From positions 62,001 to 126,000 of the forward strand of contig NZ_JACSPT010000006.1 in assembly GCF_014837015.1 (NCBI RefSeq): a stretch of DNA of 64,000 nt, in the 5' to 3' direction. Positions 35,297 to 43,287 of the stretch are shown piece after piece. Position 1 is the first letter of the stretch. The number at the start of each line of letters is the position of its first letter. A program made the position numbers and the translations under genes. The stretch is from Acinetobacter pecorum. GTDB lineage: Bacteria > Pseudomonadota > Gammaproteobacteria > Pseudomonadales > Moraxellaceae. The notes under the pieces are model-generated. The model was given only the letters and a program-made list of their open reading frames with translations. It ran no database searches and was not told where the DNA came from.

Positions 35297-36241
35297 ATGA
35301 GTTACGTTGCACGTGAACTCAGTCAAAGAAATAAACTGCTACTTGGCTTGGGGTCTTTTTTAATACCAATTCTGATTTGGTGTGCGGTCAGCTATTTGCC
35401 ATTTATCTGGCATCCACAGGTCGAGATTACCAATCCCGGTAGTGTGAGCTATTTACAGGTCAATAGCCGGATTGATAAAGACGTGTTTTTTTCCGCTGCC
35501 CAATCCGCAGTGGATCAGGGTCTGGCCCCACCTCAAGGCATCCTGGTCAATCCCATCTATTTGCCAGCACCGCATCAAGTGGCAATTGCATTAGTAACCG
35601 CGTTTACCACCCCTCCTGTTCAACCGAATGCACCCTGGTTTTATGAAAGCCTGTGGCACAGTATCAAGTTGGTCTTTACTGCATTCTTTATTTCTTGCCT
35701 GATTGGCATTCCACTCGGAATTTTATGTGGCTTTTCCAAGAAAATTTCCCTGTTAACAGAACCTTTTGTCGAGTTTTTCCGTTACTTGCCTGCTCCGGCT
35801 TTTGGTGCACTTGCCGTTGCAATATTGGGAATCAATGATGCACCTAAAATAGCCATTATTGTGATTGGAACCCTGTTCCAGATGATTCTGTTGATTGCTA
35901 ATACTACTCGTCTGGTCGATCGCAGCCTGATTGAAGCCGGTTTTACTTTGGGTACAACGAAACTGAAAAGTCTGTTTCATGTGGTGATTCCAGCAGCCAT
36001 GCCAGAAATTTACCGTAATCTGCGCGTGCTGCTGGGTTGGGCATGGACTTACCTGATCGTGGCTGAACTAATCGGCAGCACCTCCGGAATTACCTGGTTC
36101 ATTACCCAGCAAGCCCGCTATCAGAACTTTCCCAATGTCTTTGCAGCGATCCTGATTATCGGGGTGATTGGTCTGCTGTGTGATGTGATTTTAATGAAAC
36201 TGGGACAACGCTTATTTAAATGGAAACCGGGAGCTAACTGA
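35297..36241 (+). CDS. ABC transporter permease, NitT/TauT type
   Basis: 314 residues from ATG 35297, chosen because GAGGGG lies seven bases upstream. It has an N-terminal membrane helix, a periplasmic segment of about 80 residues, and then the SsuC/TauC-like permease core with EAA loop (EAGFTLGTTKLKSLFHVVIP and the following AMPEIYRN). It is part of an importer whose ATPase overlaps it by one base and whose binding protein is probably the lipoprotein at 39490. In other bacteria such NitT/TauT-type importers accompany guanidine riboswitches and urea/guanidine carboxylase genes, so a guanidine-like or related nitrogenous substrate is inferred, not proven. Confidence 0.87.
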   Translation: MSYVARELSQRNKLLLGLGSFLIPILIWCAVSYLPFIWHPQVEITNPGSVSYLQVNSRIDKDVFFSAAQSAVDQGLAPPQGILVNPIYLPAPHQVAIALVTAFTTPPVQPNAPWFYESLWHSIKLVFTAFFISCLIGIPLGILCGFSKKISLLTEPFVEFFRYLPAPAFGALAVAILGINDAPKIAIIVIGTLFQMILLIANTTRLVDRSLIEAGFTLGTTKLKSLFHVVIPAAMPEIYRNLRVLLGWAWTYLIVAELIGSTSGITWFITQQARYQNFPNVFAAILIIGVIGLLCDVILMKLGQRLFKWKPGAN

Positions 36242-37122
36242 TGCAAAACACTGAATTTAATACCCGCGAATACTTTGACAAAATTTATAGCCGTCCGGTG
36301 ATTCTGGAAGCAAAGCAACTGACGCAAAAATTCAGTCATGGCAAAACTGAACGTACGGTTTTAAATACACTCAATTTGAAAATTCATAAGCGTGAATTCA
36401 TCTGTGTGATTGGGCCTTCTGGTTGCGGCAAGTCAACCTTTAGCCGTGTCGTCGCCGGTCTGGATCCTTATAGCAGTGGTGAGATTCTGGTGGATGGCCA
36501 GCCGATTACCGGCCCAAGTCCGGAGCGTGGCATGGTGTTCCAGGGCTATACCCTGTTTCCATGGAAAACCGTCAAGGAAAATGTCATGTTTGGTCCGCGC
36601 ATGAAAGGCCAAAGTAGTGCAGCGGCAGAAGCACAAGCACGTGAATGGATCAATATCATTGGTCTGGAAAAGTATGAAAACCAGTATCCGCATGAGCTGT
36701 CTGGCGGGATGAAACAGCGTGTTGCGATTGCCCGGGCTTTGGTCAATGAACCGAAAATCCTGTTGATGGATGAACCTTTTGGGGCACTTGATCCACATAC
36801 CCGGCAAAAAATGCAGCGTCACCTGATGGACCTATGGCAAAACATTGATATCACCATTATTTTTGTGACCCACGATATGGATGAAGCCATTCTTTTGGCC
36901 GACCGGATTGTGGCACTGAAAGCCAATCCGGGTGAAATCAAGGAAATTATTGAAGTTGATCTACCTCGTCCACGCCATCCAGACGTCATGCTTAGCCCTG
37001 AATTTAAACAGTTAAGACAACGTGTCGATTATCTGGTGCATGCTGAAGAAGATGAACTGGATCCGGCACTGGCAGAACTGCCAGTCATTCCGCGTATGAC
37101 CAAGGTCAGCAGCAATAAATAA
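36241..37122 (+). CDS. ABC transporter ATPase, NitT/TauT type
   Basis: 293 residues. Walker A GPSGCGKST, Q-loop in MVFQGYTLFPW, signature LSGGMKQR, Walker B ILLMDEPFGALD and H-loop FVTHDMDEA are intact. A C-terminal extension of about 45 residues (VDYLVHAEEDELDPALAELP) follows the core. The ATG overlaps the permease TGA by one base (TGATG), so the two are translationally coupled. Only 77 bases, including a guanidine-II riboswitch, separate it from the oxygenase gene, so read-through transcription is likely. Confidence 0.9.
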   Translation: MQNTEFNTREYFDKIYSRPVILEAKQLTQKFSHGKTERTVLNTLNLKIHKREFICVIGPSGCGKSTFSRVVAGLDPYSSGEILVDGQPITGPSPERGMVFQGYTLFPWKTVKENVMFGPRMKGQSSAAAEAQAREWINIIGLEKYENQYPHELSGGMKQRVAIARALVNEPKILLMDEPFGALDPHTRQKMQRHLMDLWQNIDITIIFVTHDMDEAILLADRIVALKANPGEIKEIIEVDLPRPRHPDVMLSPEFKQLRQRVDYLVHAEEDELDPALAELPVIPRMTKVSSNK

Positions 37123-37136
37123 TCTTATTCAAAATG

Positions 37137-37184
37137 CCTTTGGGACGACCCGAAGGTTTTAATCGCTGTGTTGGACGACCAACA
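37137..37184 (+). promoter_or_regulatory. Guanidine-II (mini-ykkC) riboswitch
   Basis: Two hairpins with the diagnostic ACGA tetraloops: P1 CCTTTGGG-ACGA-CCCGAAGG (37137-37156) and P2 TGTTGG-ACGA-CCAACA (37169-37184), joined by a 12-base linker. The ribosome site AGAGGTG follows three bases after P2, as in translational mini-ykkC switches. In this class guanidine binding brings the two loops together and exposes the ribosome site. The motif lies between the ATPase and oxygenase genes. Confidence 0.9.
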
Positions 37185-37199
37185 TTAGAGGTGATTGTC

Positions 37200-38207
37200 A
37201 TGCAAGCGCAATATGTACTCCCACTGGTTGATATTTCAAAATTACAAAGTCCGGATTTAGCCGATCGTATTGAAGTTGCTCATGCTCTGGATCATGCCTG
37301 TAAAGAAGTCGGATTTCTTTATCTGCAAGGTAGCCAGTTTAATTTTGATTATGCCAAAGCCCTGATTGAAATGGCCCAGTCCTATTTTTCTCAGGATCGG
37401 GACACCAAAATGCAGCACTATATTGGCAAATCAAAAAACCATAGTGGCTATGTGCCGATTGGCGAAGAACAGTTTGCCGGCAACAGTTATGATTTAAAAG
37501 AAGCCTATGATGTCAATTATGATTATCAGGGTACACAAAAAAACTTTCCTTTACTTGGCCCCACCTTATGGCCAGACCATCCGGATTTCAAGTCTATTGT
37601 CAGCCAATACTACAGCCATCTGCGTGAGATCAGCCGGCAGGTTTTTTCTGCCTTTGCACTGGCATTGGGCGTTCGTGAGGACTTTTTTGAAAGCAAAATT
37701 ACTGATGCACCAAGTCAGCTACGCTTGATTCATTATCCCTATAATCCGGAAGTGCAAGATGCCGAAGGCATTGGCGCACATACCGATTACGAATGCTTTA
37801 CCCTGCTGTTACCCACCGCACCCGGCTTACAGGTTTTGAATAAAGCAGGCGAATGGATCGACATTCCACTGATTGAAAACACACTGGTGATGAATATCGG
37901 TGACATGATGGAAATTCTGTCAAATGGTAAATATCTCGCCACCAAGCACCGCGTGAAAAAGGTCTCGGAAGAACGTTATTCGTTCCCGCTATTTTGCGCC
38001 TGCAATTATGACACCGTGATTGAACCGGTTATTCCCACTGAAAATTCCAAATATTCTGCCCTGATCGGGGGTGAGCATCTGTTTAATCAGACCGCCCAGA
38101 CCTTTCAATATTTAAAACAGCGCGTTGCTAGCGGTGAACTGATCTTAAAAAATGCTGTACCACTTTCCTCTTTTGGACTTGAAGAACAGGCGGAGACAGC
38201 ATCATGA
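37200..38207 (+). CDS. 2-oxoglutarate/Fe(II)-dependent oxygenase (isopenicillin N synthase-like) under guanidine-II riboswitch
   Basis: 335 residues from ATG 37200; a longer in-frame start at 37134 would run through the riboswitch and is rejected. Jelly-roll oxygenase with iron ligands H194-x-D196 (GAHTDYE) and H250 (ATKHRV), and the 2-oxoglutarate-binding R259-x-S261 (RYSFPLF); all are intact, so activity is expected. The N-terminal domain (LPLVDISKL) is typical of this superfamily. The substrate is unknown. Regulation by guanidine and coupling to a carboxyguanidine pathway suggest hydroxylation of an alkylguanidine (for example an arginine-like compound) that releases free guanidine. It overlaps the next gene by four bases (ATGA). 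Confidence 0.9.
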   Translation: MQAQYVLPLVDISKLQSPDLADRIEVAHALDHACKEVGFLYLQGSQFNFDYAKALIEMAQSYFSQDRDTKMQHYIGKSKNHSGYVPIGEEQFAGNSYDLKEAYDVNYDYQGTQKNFPLLGPTLWPDHPDFKSIVSQYYSHLREISRQVFSAFALALGVREDFFESKITDAPSQLRLIHYPYNPEVQDAEGIGAHTDYECFTLLLPTAPGLQVLNKAGEWIDIPLIENTLVMNIGDMMEILSNGKYLATKHRVKKVSEERYSFPLFCACNYDTVIEPVIPTENSKYSALIGGEHLFNQTAQTFQYLKQRVASGELILKNAVPLSSFGLEEQAETAS

Positions 38208-39085
38208 ATCTGTTTGAAGTAATTAAAAGCTTAAAGCCTGTGACTTTTCAGCCAGAGATTATTCCAGGCTTTTTATATGGGGCATTTCGGCGTAAAAGCA
38301 TCAGTTTTTATAATGGCCTGACCGATGAAAACACCATTGTGTACTGGTTTCAGTCGCGCAGTTTTACCATTGATCTTCGTCTAAAAAGCCAGACAGGAAC
38401 TGCTGTTCAGGAGCGCCAAGGCTGGATTGGCAATACACTTTGGGATAACGCCAGCCAACTCTTGTCCTGGGAAGTGAAAGACTACGCCAATTACCAGAAT
38501 CATGTGCAGTGGCCGGAACCAGCCAGGTTGCATGCAATTGGCAACTGCATTCTGGAATTTTCTCCAAGTAATGTCTATGTCGAAGACTGGCGCCAGCAGG
38601 TGCAATACGGTTTATTTTTAGGCATGCGTCTTCAGTCTGCACTTGATGTTCAATCTGGTCAAACACTGGAAATGGATGGTGGCCTGATTATTTGTGCTGA
38701 TCATATTGCCTATGCGCTGACGCGTTTGCCTGAAGTGCAAAGTGCAGTAGCTCAAATGGACTTGAAAGCTGTTGATCCGACCGTGTTTGCCTTGTTGGAA
38801 AGTTTTGAGGTTTCTATCGGGACTGATGGTCAAGCTAAAACTTACAGCACCCGCAGCAGTGAGACAGGCAAAGCCTTTAACCTGGAAAATTTTGAAGTTC
38901 TCAATGAAAGCAGTCTGGTTCAGCATGTCATTTTAGATGATCGTCAAATCGACCTGATTTTTGAGCTGGATATATACCAGCCGGATTACCAATTTCAATA
39001 TGCCACCCCCACGACTACACAAGCTGAAAGCTGGCTGAAGTCAGAACAGGATCACCTGATGCAGCATGCAGCACGGGTGTTATAG
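38204..39085 (+). CDS. Unknown protein coupled to the guanidine-regulated oxygenase
   Basis: 293 residues, no signal peptide, no membrane segment, rich in beta-strand-like patterns (ENTIVYWFQSRSFTIDLRL, NCILEFSPSNVYVEDWR). I do not recognise the family. A WxxR/QxxxxG-type segment and the conserved-looking LEMDGGLIICADHIAYALTR in the middle could be structural. The start overlaps the oxygenase stop (ATGA), which strongly suggests a shared pathway or complex. The SMR exporter follows by eight bases. Lipocalin-like small-molecule binding or an isomerase or hydrolase acting on the oxygenase product are possibilities, without direct evidence. Confidence 0.8.
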   Translation: MNLFEVIKSLKPVTFQPEIIPGFLYGAFRRKSISFYNGLTDENTIVYWFQSRSFTIDLRLKSQTGTAVQERQGWIGNTLWDNASQLLSWEVKDYANYQNHVQWPEPARLHAIGNCILEFSPSNVYVEDWRQQVQYGLFLGMRLQSALDVQSGQTLEMDGGLIICADHIAYALTRLPEVQSAVAQMDLKAVDPTVFALLESFEVSIGTDGQAKTYSTRSSETGKAFNLENFEVLNESSLVQHVILDDRQIDLIFELDIYQPDYQFQYATPTTTQAESWLKSEQDHLMQHAARVL

Positions 39086-39093
39086 GGAGAAAT

Positions 39094-39423
39094 ATGTCTT
39101 TTTTATATCTTTCGATTGCCATTATTGCAGAAGTCATTGCAACTTCTGCATTGAAAGCTTCCAATGGTTTTAGCGTGCTTTGGCCTTCACTTGCCACCAT
39201 TGCCGGTTATGCCGTTGCCCTGTTTTTCCTGTCACTGACCATGAAAACCATTCCGATGGGCATTGCCTATGCAATCTGGTCTGGTGCCGGCATTATCCTG
39301 ATTTCAACGGTTGGCCTCTTGGTGTTTAAACAGCAACTGGATCTTCCCGCACTGATCGGGCTGGCGTTTATGATCATTGGCATTATTTTTATCAATGTCT
39401 TTTCCAAAAGTACGCAGCTTTAA
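39094..39423 (+). CDS. Small multidrug resistance (SMR) family exporter
   Basis: 109 residues, four membrane helices. The essential glutamate is in IAEVIATSALKAS (about E11). The sequence around GIAYAIWSGAGI and the loop KQQLDLPALIG are of the Qac/EmrE subtype rather than the guanidinium-exporting Gdx/SugE subtype, which has YAVWTGIG. An AGGGAGA ribosome site precedes it. Within the guanidine-II regulated operon it may export a substituted guanidinium or another cation rather than plain guanidinium; this is inference. Confidence 0.88.
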   Translation: MSFLYLSIAIIAEVIATSALKASNGFSVLWPSLATIAGYAVALFFLSLTMKTIPMGIAYAIWSGAGIILISTVGLLVFKQQLDLPALIGLAFMIIGIIFINVFSKSTQL

Positions 39424-39445
39424 TTTTTTAATATTCATCTGATAG

Positions 39446-39472
39446 TAAAAATCCCCAGACCGGGGATTTTTT
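39446..39472 (+). terminator. Bidirectional terminator between SMR gene and ABC binding protein gene
   Basis: AAAAATCCCC / GGGGATTTTTT around a short AGACC loop, between two convergent operons. Confidence 0.85.
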
Positions 39473-39489
39473 ATGCAAGAGATCAGGCT

Positions 39490-40512
39490 TTATTGCAGCT
39501 CTTGTACCAGCGTTGGAACAATCACGCCATCCACGTTCATTTCAGTCGTATAAATGCCGTTAGCCACATTGAACTTGTTCACATGGTAGCTGGAACCATA
39601 GATCGAGTCGAAGCCATCACCTTTGGTAAAGACTTTCTTATTGGCGGCCAGATCCAGCAAATGCGTGCCATCAATGAACTGCATATAGGTTTTCGCATCG
39701 ACACCGACACGTTTGGACATGATCTGCGCAGCGTCTTCTCGAGTCGCCGGGTCATTGATGTATTTGACGGTTTTATCCCAAACCTGAATCACCTTTTTCC
39801 ATTGCTCTTTATTGGCTTCCAGATGGGCGGGATTCACGGTCAAGGTATCGTAGATTAATCCCGGCTTGTCTTTAGAGGTGAAAATGATTTTTGAACCGGC
39901 CACTGCAGATAGAGCCTGATTCGCCACTGGCTGCCATACCGCAATCGCATCAATATCGGGAGTGGCAAAAACCTGTGGCAATTCATTGGTCATGGTATTG
40001 ACCAGTTTGACCTCATTCATGCCAATTTTGGCATCCTCTAGTGCAGTGGACAGTAACAAGTGATCGACCAGGCCTTTTTCAGTCGCAACTGTTTTACCGC
40101 GCAGATCCTGAATTGAGTTAATGCCATTCTTGGCAATAATTACGTCATTTCCAGCTGAATAATCAGTCGCCATGATCATCACACCCTTGGTACCGCCAGA
40201 GCCAGTGACCAGATTATCACCATTGGTGACCAGTACAGCATCCAGCTGATTCGCTGCGAATGCAGAGAGTGAAGCAGAATAGTCAAACCATTTAAAATCG
40301 GCATTAACTCCGGCATCTTCCAGCCAGCCTTTTTCAATCGCCACCTGCCAGGCGACAAATCCCGGCCAGTCACTATAACCAATCCGGATGGGCTGAGTAG
40401 TCACACGTCCTTCTGCCTTGGCACTTGGTTCAGGTACTTTAGCGGTATTGTCACAACCGCTTAAAAGGATTGCAGACAGTACGGAAACGGACATCAGTGC
40501 TTTTTTGATCAT
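39490..40512 (-). CDS. ABC transporter substrate-binding lipoprotein, NitT/TauT type
   Basis: 340 residues from ATG 40512 (ribosome site AGGGGAAG, seven bases away). A lipoprotein signal peptide ends at the lipobox LLSGC (about C20). The NMT1/TauA-like binding-protein fold is seen in IRIGYSDWPGFVAWQVAIEK, NGINSIQDLRGKTVATEKG and IDAIAVWQPVANQAL. It is the likely binding protein of the importer encoded at 35297-37122 although it sits on the other strand. Its start overlaps the allophanate hydrolase stop by four bases, so it is made together with that enzyme. Confidence 0.88.
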   Translation of the reverse strand: MIKKALMSVSVLSAILLSGCDNTAKVPEPSAKAEGRVTTQPIRIGYSDWPGFVAWQVAIEKGWLEDAGVNADFKWFDYSASLSAFAANQLDAVLVTNGDNLVTGSGGTKGVMIMATDYSAGNDVIIAKNGINSIQDLRGKTVATEKGLVDHLLLSTALEDAKIGMNEVKLVNTMTNELPQVFATPDIDAIAVWQPVANQALSAVAGSKIIFTSKDKPGLIYDTLTVNPAHLEANKEQWKKVIQVWDKTVKYINDPATREDAAQIMSKRVGVDAKTYMQFIDGTHLLDLAANKKVFTKGDGFDSIYGSSYHVNKFNVANGIYTTEMNVDGVIVPTLVQELQ

Positions 40513-42317
40513 TTTGCGACTTCCCCTATGCATTCACATTTAAATTTGGTATTTGAAAGTTGTTTAGATTTTATAAATTCGCGCCAGCCACTGAAATGAC
40601 TGATATCTGTTGCATCCTCAAGTGCATAGCCTTCACAGATAAAGCCTTTGACCCAAGTACCATCAATCAGCTGGACATTACCGATCCCCAAAGGTGCCGG
40701 AACTTCTGCAACAATGTCCCCGAACAGTGCACGCGGAATGTCCCAGACTTCGACTTCAATTGAACAACCTTTCGCGTTGTATTGCAGGCCAGGTTTTGGC
40801 GGTGTGGTATTTTTTAAAGCATAGAGTTTGTAATGCGAAGCAGTCCGGGTCTGTTTGATCAGGGTGCCACCACGTGTAGTCAGCTGAAAATTCAGCGGCA
40901 TTCCGGTCAGATGTGCACCGACGACAGCCAGTTTGACGCTGTGCCCTGATGAGATTTCAGTTGTTTTTTCATAGCTAAGTTCAGAGGTGCCTAGCTTTAA
41001 CTGGCTTGCCTGCTGCCATTTTTGCCCGAATTTGGCCAGTGCTTCATCCATCCAGGCTGACGCAATAAAGGTCACGCCCGTTGGCAAACCATCAGCACGA
41101 ATGCTATTTGGTAGCGCCAAAGCTGACAGATCGGCAAAATTGACAAAATTGGTATAAGCGCCCATGTGGCTGTTTTTGACCAGAGGATCGGCTTCTACTT
41201 CTGCAATGCGATAAATGGTGGGTGCCGTAGGCACCATCAAGGCATCATAATTTGCCAGTGTATTTTGAATAACACGGCTCAGGCAGGCGCGTTCATATTC
41301 ATCCTGCATGGCATCGACCGCACTGAACCGGTCTGCCTGCGCAATAATCTGGCCAATTACCGGATGGGTCTGCTCGCGTTGCACCATTTTTTCCACGGCA
41401 CTGGTACGTTCAGCCACCCAAGAGCGGTTGTAAAGTGCAGTCGCCAGTTGTTGAAATGGAGCAAAATCAATTGGCTCAACCGTATAACCCAAGCTTTGTA
41501 CACGTGCGATCGCCAGCTGGAATGCTTTTTCAGTTTCAGCATCGCCATAAAATTCCAGTGTATCCGGAATGCCAATTTTCCCTTTTGAAAATTGGCTTGG
41601 TACATTTTGAGGATGTACTCTGGAATACTCATCGCTGGCATCATAGCCCTGCATGACTTGCGCCACCTGCCAGGCATCATCCACCGTTAAGGCAAAAATC
41701 GAAATCACATCAATAGTGCGACAAGCCGGAATCAGGCCTGTAGTCGAGAACCAGCCTTTGGTCGGTTTGAGTCCGACAATGTTATTGTGCCCTGCTGGTA
41801 CACGTCCTGAACCTGCAGTATCTGTACCCAGTGAAAATGGTACTAATCCGTTGGCTACCACCACGCTGGAACCTGAGCTCGAACCGCCACTGATATATTC
41901 AGGATTAAAGCTGTTCTTCACCGCGCCGTATGGGGAGCGTACACCGACCAAGCCTGTGGCAAACTGGTCCAGATTGGTTTTACCAACGACAATCGCGCCG
42001 GCAGCTTTTAATTTGGCTACTGCTGTTGCATCGGAAGTCGCCAGATAAGCTGCCTCTTTACATGCTGCTGTGGTATAGAACCCTGCAACATCAATATTGT
42101 CCTTGACTGCAAATGGCACCCCATAAAGTGGCAAGCTTTCAATATCTGCACCAGTCAATGCATCAATTTGTGCCTGTAATTGTGCTGCTGTCGCAATTGA
42201 AATCCAGGCATGATCGTCATTATTCAACCCGGCAACATACTCAATCAGGTCACTAAGCTGGATATTGTTATTCTGGTAGGCATGTTGCCAGTCCTGTACA
42301 GTCCATAAGTTGTGCAC
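40509..42317 (-). CDS. atzF: Allophanate hydrolase
   Basis: 602 residues. Amidase-signature enzyme with catalytic triad K72 (FAVKDNID), S146 (GGSSSGSS) and S170 (GTDTAGSGRVPA). A C-terminal AtzF-type domain follows from about residue 450 (SVKLAVVGAHLTGMPLNFQL). It splits allophanate into two ammonia and two CO2, the last step of guanidine or urea use by the carboxylase route. GTG start after AAGGAGAACAGCT. It is 11 bases behind the NikR-like gene and followed by the binding lipoprotein. Confidence 0.94.
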   Translation of the reverse strand: MHNLWTVQDWQHAYQNNNIQLSDLIEYVAGLNNDDHAWISIATAAQLQAQIDALTGADIESLPLYGVPFAVKDNIDVAGFYTTAACKEAAYLATSDATAVAKLKAAGAIVVGKTNLDQFATGLVGVRSPYGAVKNSFNPEYISGGSSSGSSVVVANGLVPFSLGTDTAGSGRVPAGHNNIVGLKPTKGWFSTTGLIPACRTIDVISIFALTVDDAWQVAQVMQGYDASDEYSRVHPQNVPSQFSKGKIGIPDTLEFYGDAETEKAFQLAIARVQSLGYTVEPIDFAPFQQLATALYNRSWVAERTSAVEKMVQREQTHPVIGQIIAQADRFSAVDAMQDEYERACLSRVIQNTLANYDALMVPTAPTIYRIAEVEADPLVKNSHMGAYTNFVNFADLSALALPNSIRADGLPTGVTFIASAWMDEALAKFGQKWQQASQLKLGTSELSYEKTTEISSGHSVKLAVVGAHLTGMPLNFQLTTRGGTLIKQTRTASHYKLYALKNTTPPKPGLQYNAKGCSIEVEVWDIPRALFGDIVAEVPAPLGIGNVQLIDGTWVKGFICEGYALEDATDISHFSGWREFIKSKQLSNTKFKCECIGEVAK

Positions 42318-42328
42318 AGCTGTTCTCC

Positions 42329-42772
42329 TTAAGTGTGTTCGGTATTTTGTGGAATAGGCGGCATGACGGCATCCATCAGTTCGAGATGCCCTTTAATCAC
42401 GCCTTTCAATGCAATAAATTGTTCGCTAATTTCTTTCAGGTCACTGCTCGCACCCTGCATCAGCATGACTTGCAGGATTTTTTCATCATCCAGCTGGATA
42501 TGAAGCGAATTGATCACTTGCGCCAGATACTGCTGTTGCAGATCGACCAGTTGACTGCGCAGCGGTTTCAGACTGACGTCATAGAGCAAGGTAAGTGTGC
42601 CAACCATGACTTCATCGCGAATCACCAGATCATCAATCAGGTGGCGGTTAATCATGTCGACTATGGCCTGCGAGCGGCTTTCATAGTGCTGCTCGACAAT
42701 TTTTTGATCCATTGCATGTAGCGTGGTTTCTGGCACGGTAATACTGATCCGTGCCAATTTTTGTTTAGGCAC
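42329..42772 (-). CDS. NikR-fold ribbon-helix-helix regulator with degenerate nickel site
   Basis: 147 residues from a GTG start at 42772 with AAGGA seven bases upstream. The N-terminal ribbon-helix-helix (LARISITVPETTLHAMDQKI, and YESRSQAIVDMINRHL) and the C-terminal ACT-like domain align with E. coli NikR to the end (ALKGVIKGHLEL). Of the four nickel ligands H76, H87, H89 and C95, only H87 (SLHIQ) is kept; the others read Gln, Gln and Ile. It therefore probably senses something other than nickel. First position of the allophanate hydrolase operon suggests a local nitrogen-compound regulator. Confidence 0.85.
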   Translation of the reverse strand: MPKQKLARISITVPETTLHAMDQKIVEQHYESRSQAIVDMINRHLIDDLVIRDEVMVGTLTLLYDVSLKPLRSQLVDLQQQYLAQVINSLHIQLDDEKILQVMLMQGASSDLKEISEQFIALKGVIKGHLELMDAVMPPIPQNTEHT

Positions 42773-42905
42773 GATGTTGATCCTTGGATTGTTGGTATTG
42801 TGGAGACTGTTTAATGTGAAAGCCTGCGCGTACGCTGAGCAGCTCAACCAGAAAGTGAAGCCATGGATGCATTTTTTTATTTGATGTCGGATTGTTCATG
42901 TGCAT
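42765..42905 (-). CDS. Possible small protein (44-46 aa) upstream of NikR-like gene
   Basis: Open frame beginning MHMNNPTSNKKMHPW, with CAGGAG six bases before the second ATG (42899). It ends with TAA at 42765, overlapping the GTG of the NikR-like gene by eight bases, which is an arrangement for translational coupling. Basic, with one short hydrophobic patch (WLHFLVELLSV). It lies downstream of the sigma-54 promoter at 42952. It could be a real small protein or a leader peptide; no family recognised. Confidence 0.45.
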   Translation of the reverse strand: MHMNNPTSNKKMHPWLHFLVELLSVRAGFHIKQSPQYQQSKDQHRA

Positions 42906-42951
42906 CTCCTGTGGATATTACAAAACCAAAATTTCGTATTACTTAGGAAAA

Positions 42952-42967
42952 TGCAGAAAGCGTGCCA
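42952..42967 (-). promoter_or_regulatory. Sigma-54 promoter of NikR-like/allophanate hydrolase operon
   Basis: Minus strand TGGCACGCTTTCTGCA, GG-GC spacing 12. A nearly identical 16-mer stands at 43204-43219. Confidence 0.8.
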
Positions 42968-43012
42968 GTTTGTGCTTATTGGGACGTGATAAATGAAATT
43001 GGGTAAAAAGGC

Positions 43013-43047
43013 GAAAAAAAGCCCCACTGCGCTGAGATGGGGCTGAT
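43013..43047 (-). terminator. Strong terminator of the short transcript
   Basis: Minus strand GCCCCATCTCAGCGCAGTGGGG followed by CTTTTTTT: stem AGCCCCA / TGGGGCT type with inner loop, and U-run at 43013-43020. Confidence 0.8.
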
Positions 43048-43193
43048 TTAAACTTGCTTTAAACTAAGTTTGGGAATTCACCGATATCTTATATTTTATA
43101 GCGCAGGTACTGTTATTTTGTTTATACCTGCCGAATTGACCGATGATTTTGTTTGAGTGATCAAGTGAATGGCTCTCCTCTGTTTATTGGGTA
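43013..43193 (-). ncRNA. Candidate sigma-54-driven short transcript (small RNA or tiny mRNA)
   Basis: Bounded by a perfect sigma-54 promoter at 43204-43219 and a strong terminator at 43013-43047, giving a transcript near 180 bases. It contains AGAGGAG at about 43180-43174 followed by a 22-codon frame beginning with TTG (43164-43096, peptide core SSVNSAGINKITVPAL). Two readings are possible: a nitrogen-controlled small RNA (sigma-54-dependent sRNAs such as NrsZ exist in Pseudomonas) or an mRNA for a tiny peptide. Confidence 0.4.
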
Positions 43194-43203
43194 TATAAAT
43201 AAA

Positions 43204-43219
43204 AGCAGAAAGCGTGCCA
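43204..43219 (-). promoter_or_regulatory. Second sigma-54 promoter, repeated copy
   Basis: Minus strand TGGCACGCTTTCTGCT, differing only in the last base from the one at 42952-42967. No gene longer than 24 codons follows before the terminator at 43047. Confidence 0.75.
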
Positions 43220-43257
43220 AAATTTAAAATTAACTGATTTAAGTCGCAATGGTACAT

Positions 43258-43287
43258 AAAAAGCCCCACCGAAGCGGTGTGGGAAAA
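43258..43287 (-). terminator. Terminator-like hairpin left of the antitoxin gene
   Basis: Minus strand CCCACACCGCTTCGGTGGGG followed by CTTTTTATG. It shares the AAAGCCCCAC start with the terminator at 43013-43047, suggesting a duplicated module. Confidence 0.65.

Noticed and set aside
37134..37199. Longer N-terminus for the 2-oxoglutarate oxygenase
   Set aside because: It would translate the guanidine-II riboswitch; the start at 37200 has AGAGGTG and matches the family N-terminus.
39094..39423. Calling the SMR protein a Gdx/SugE guanidinium exporter
   Set aside because: Residues around GIAYAIWSGAGI are of the Qac/EmrE subtype; only genomic context points to guanidinium.
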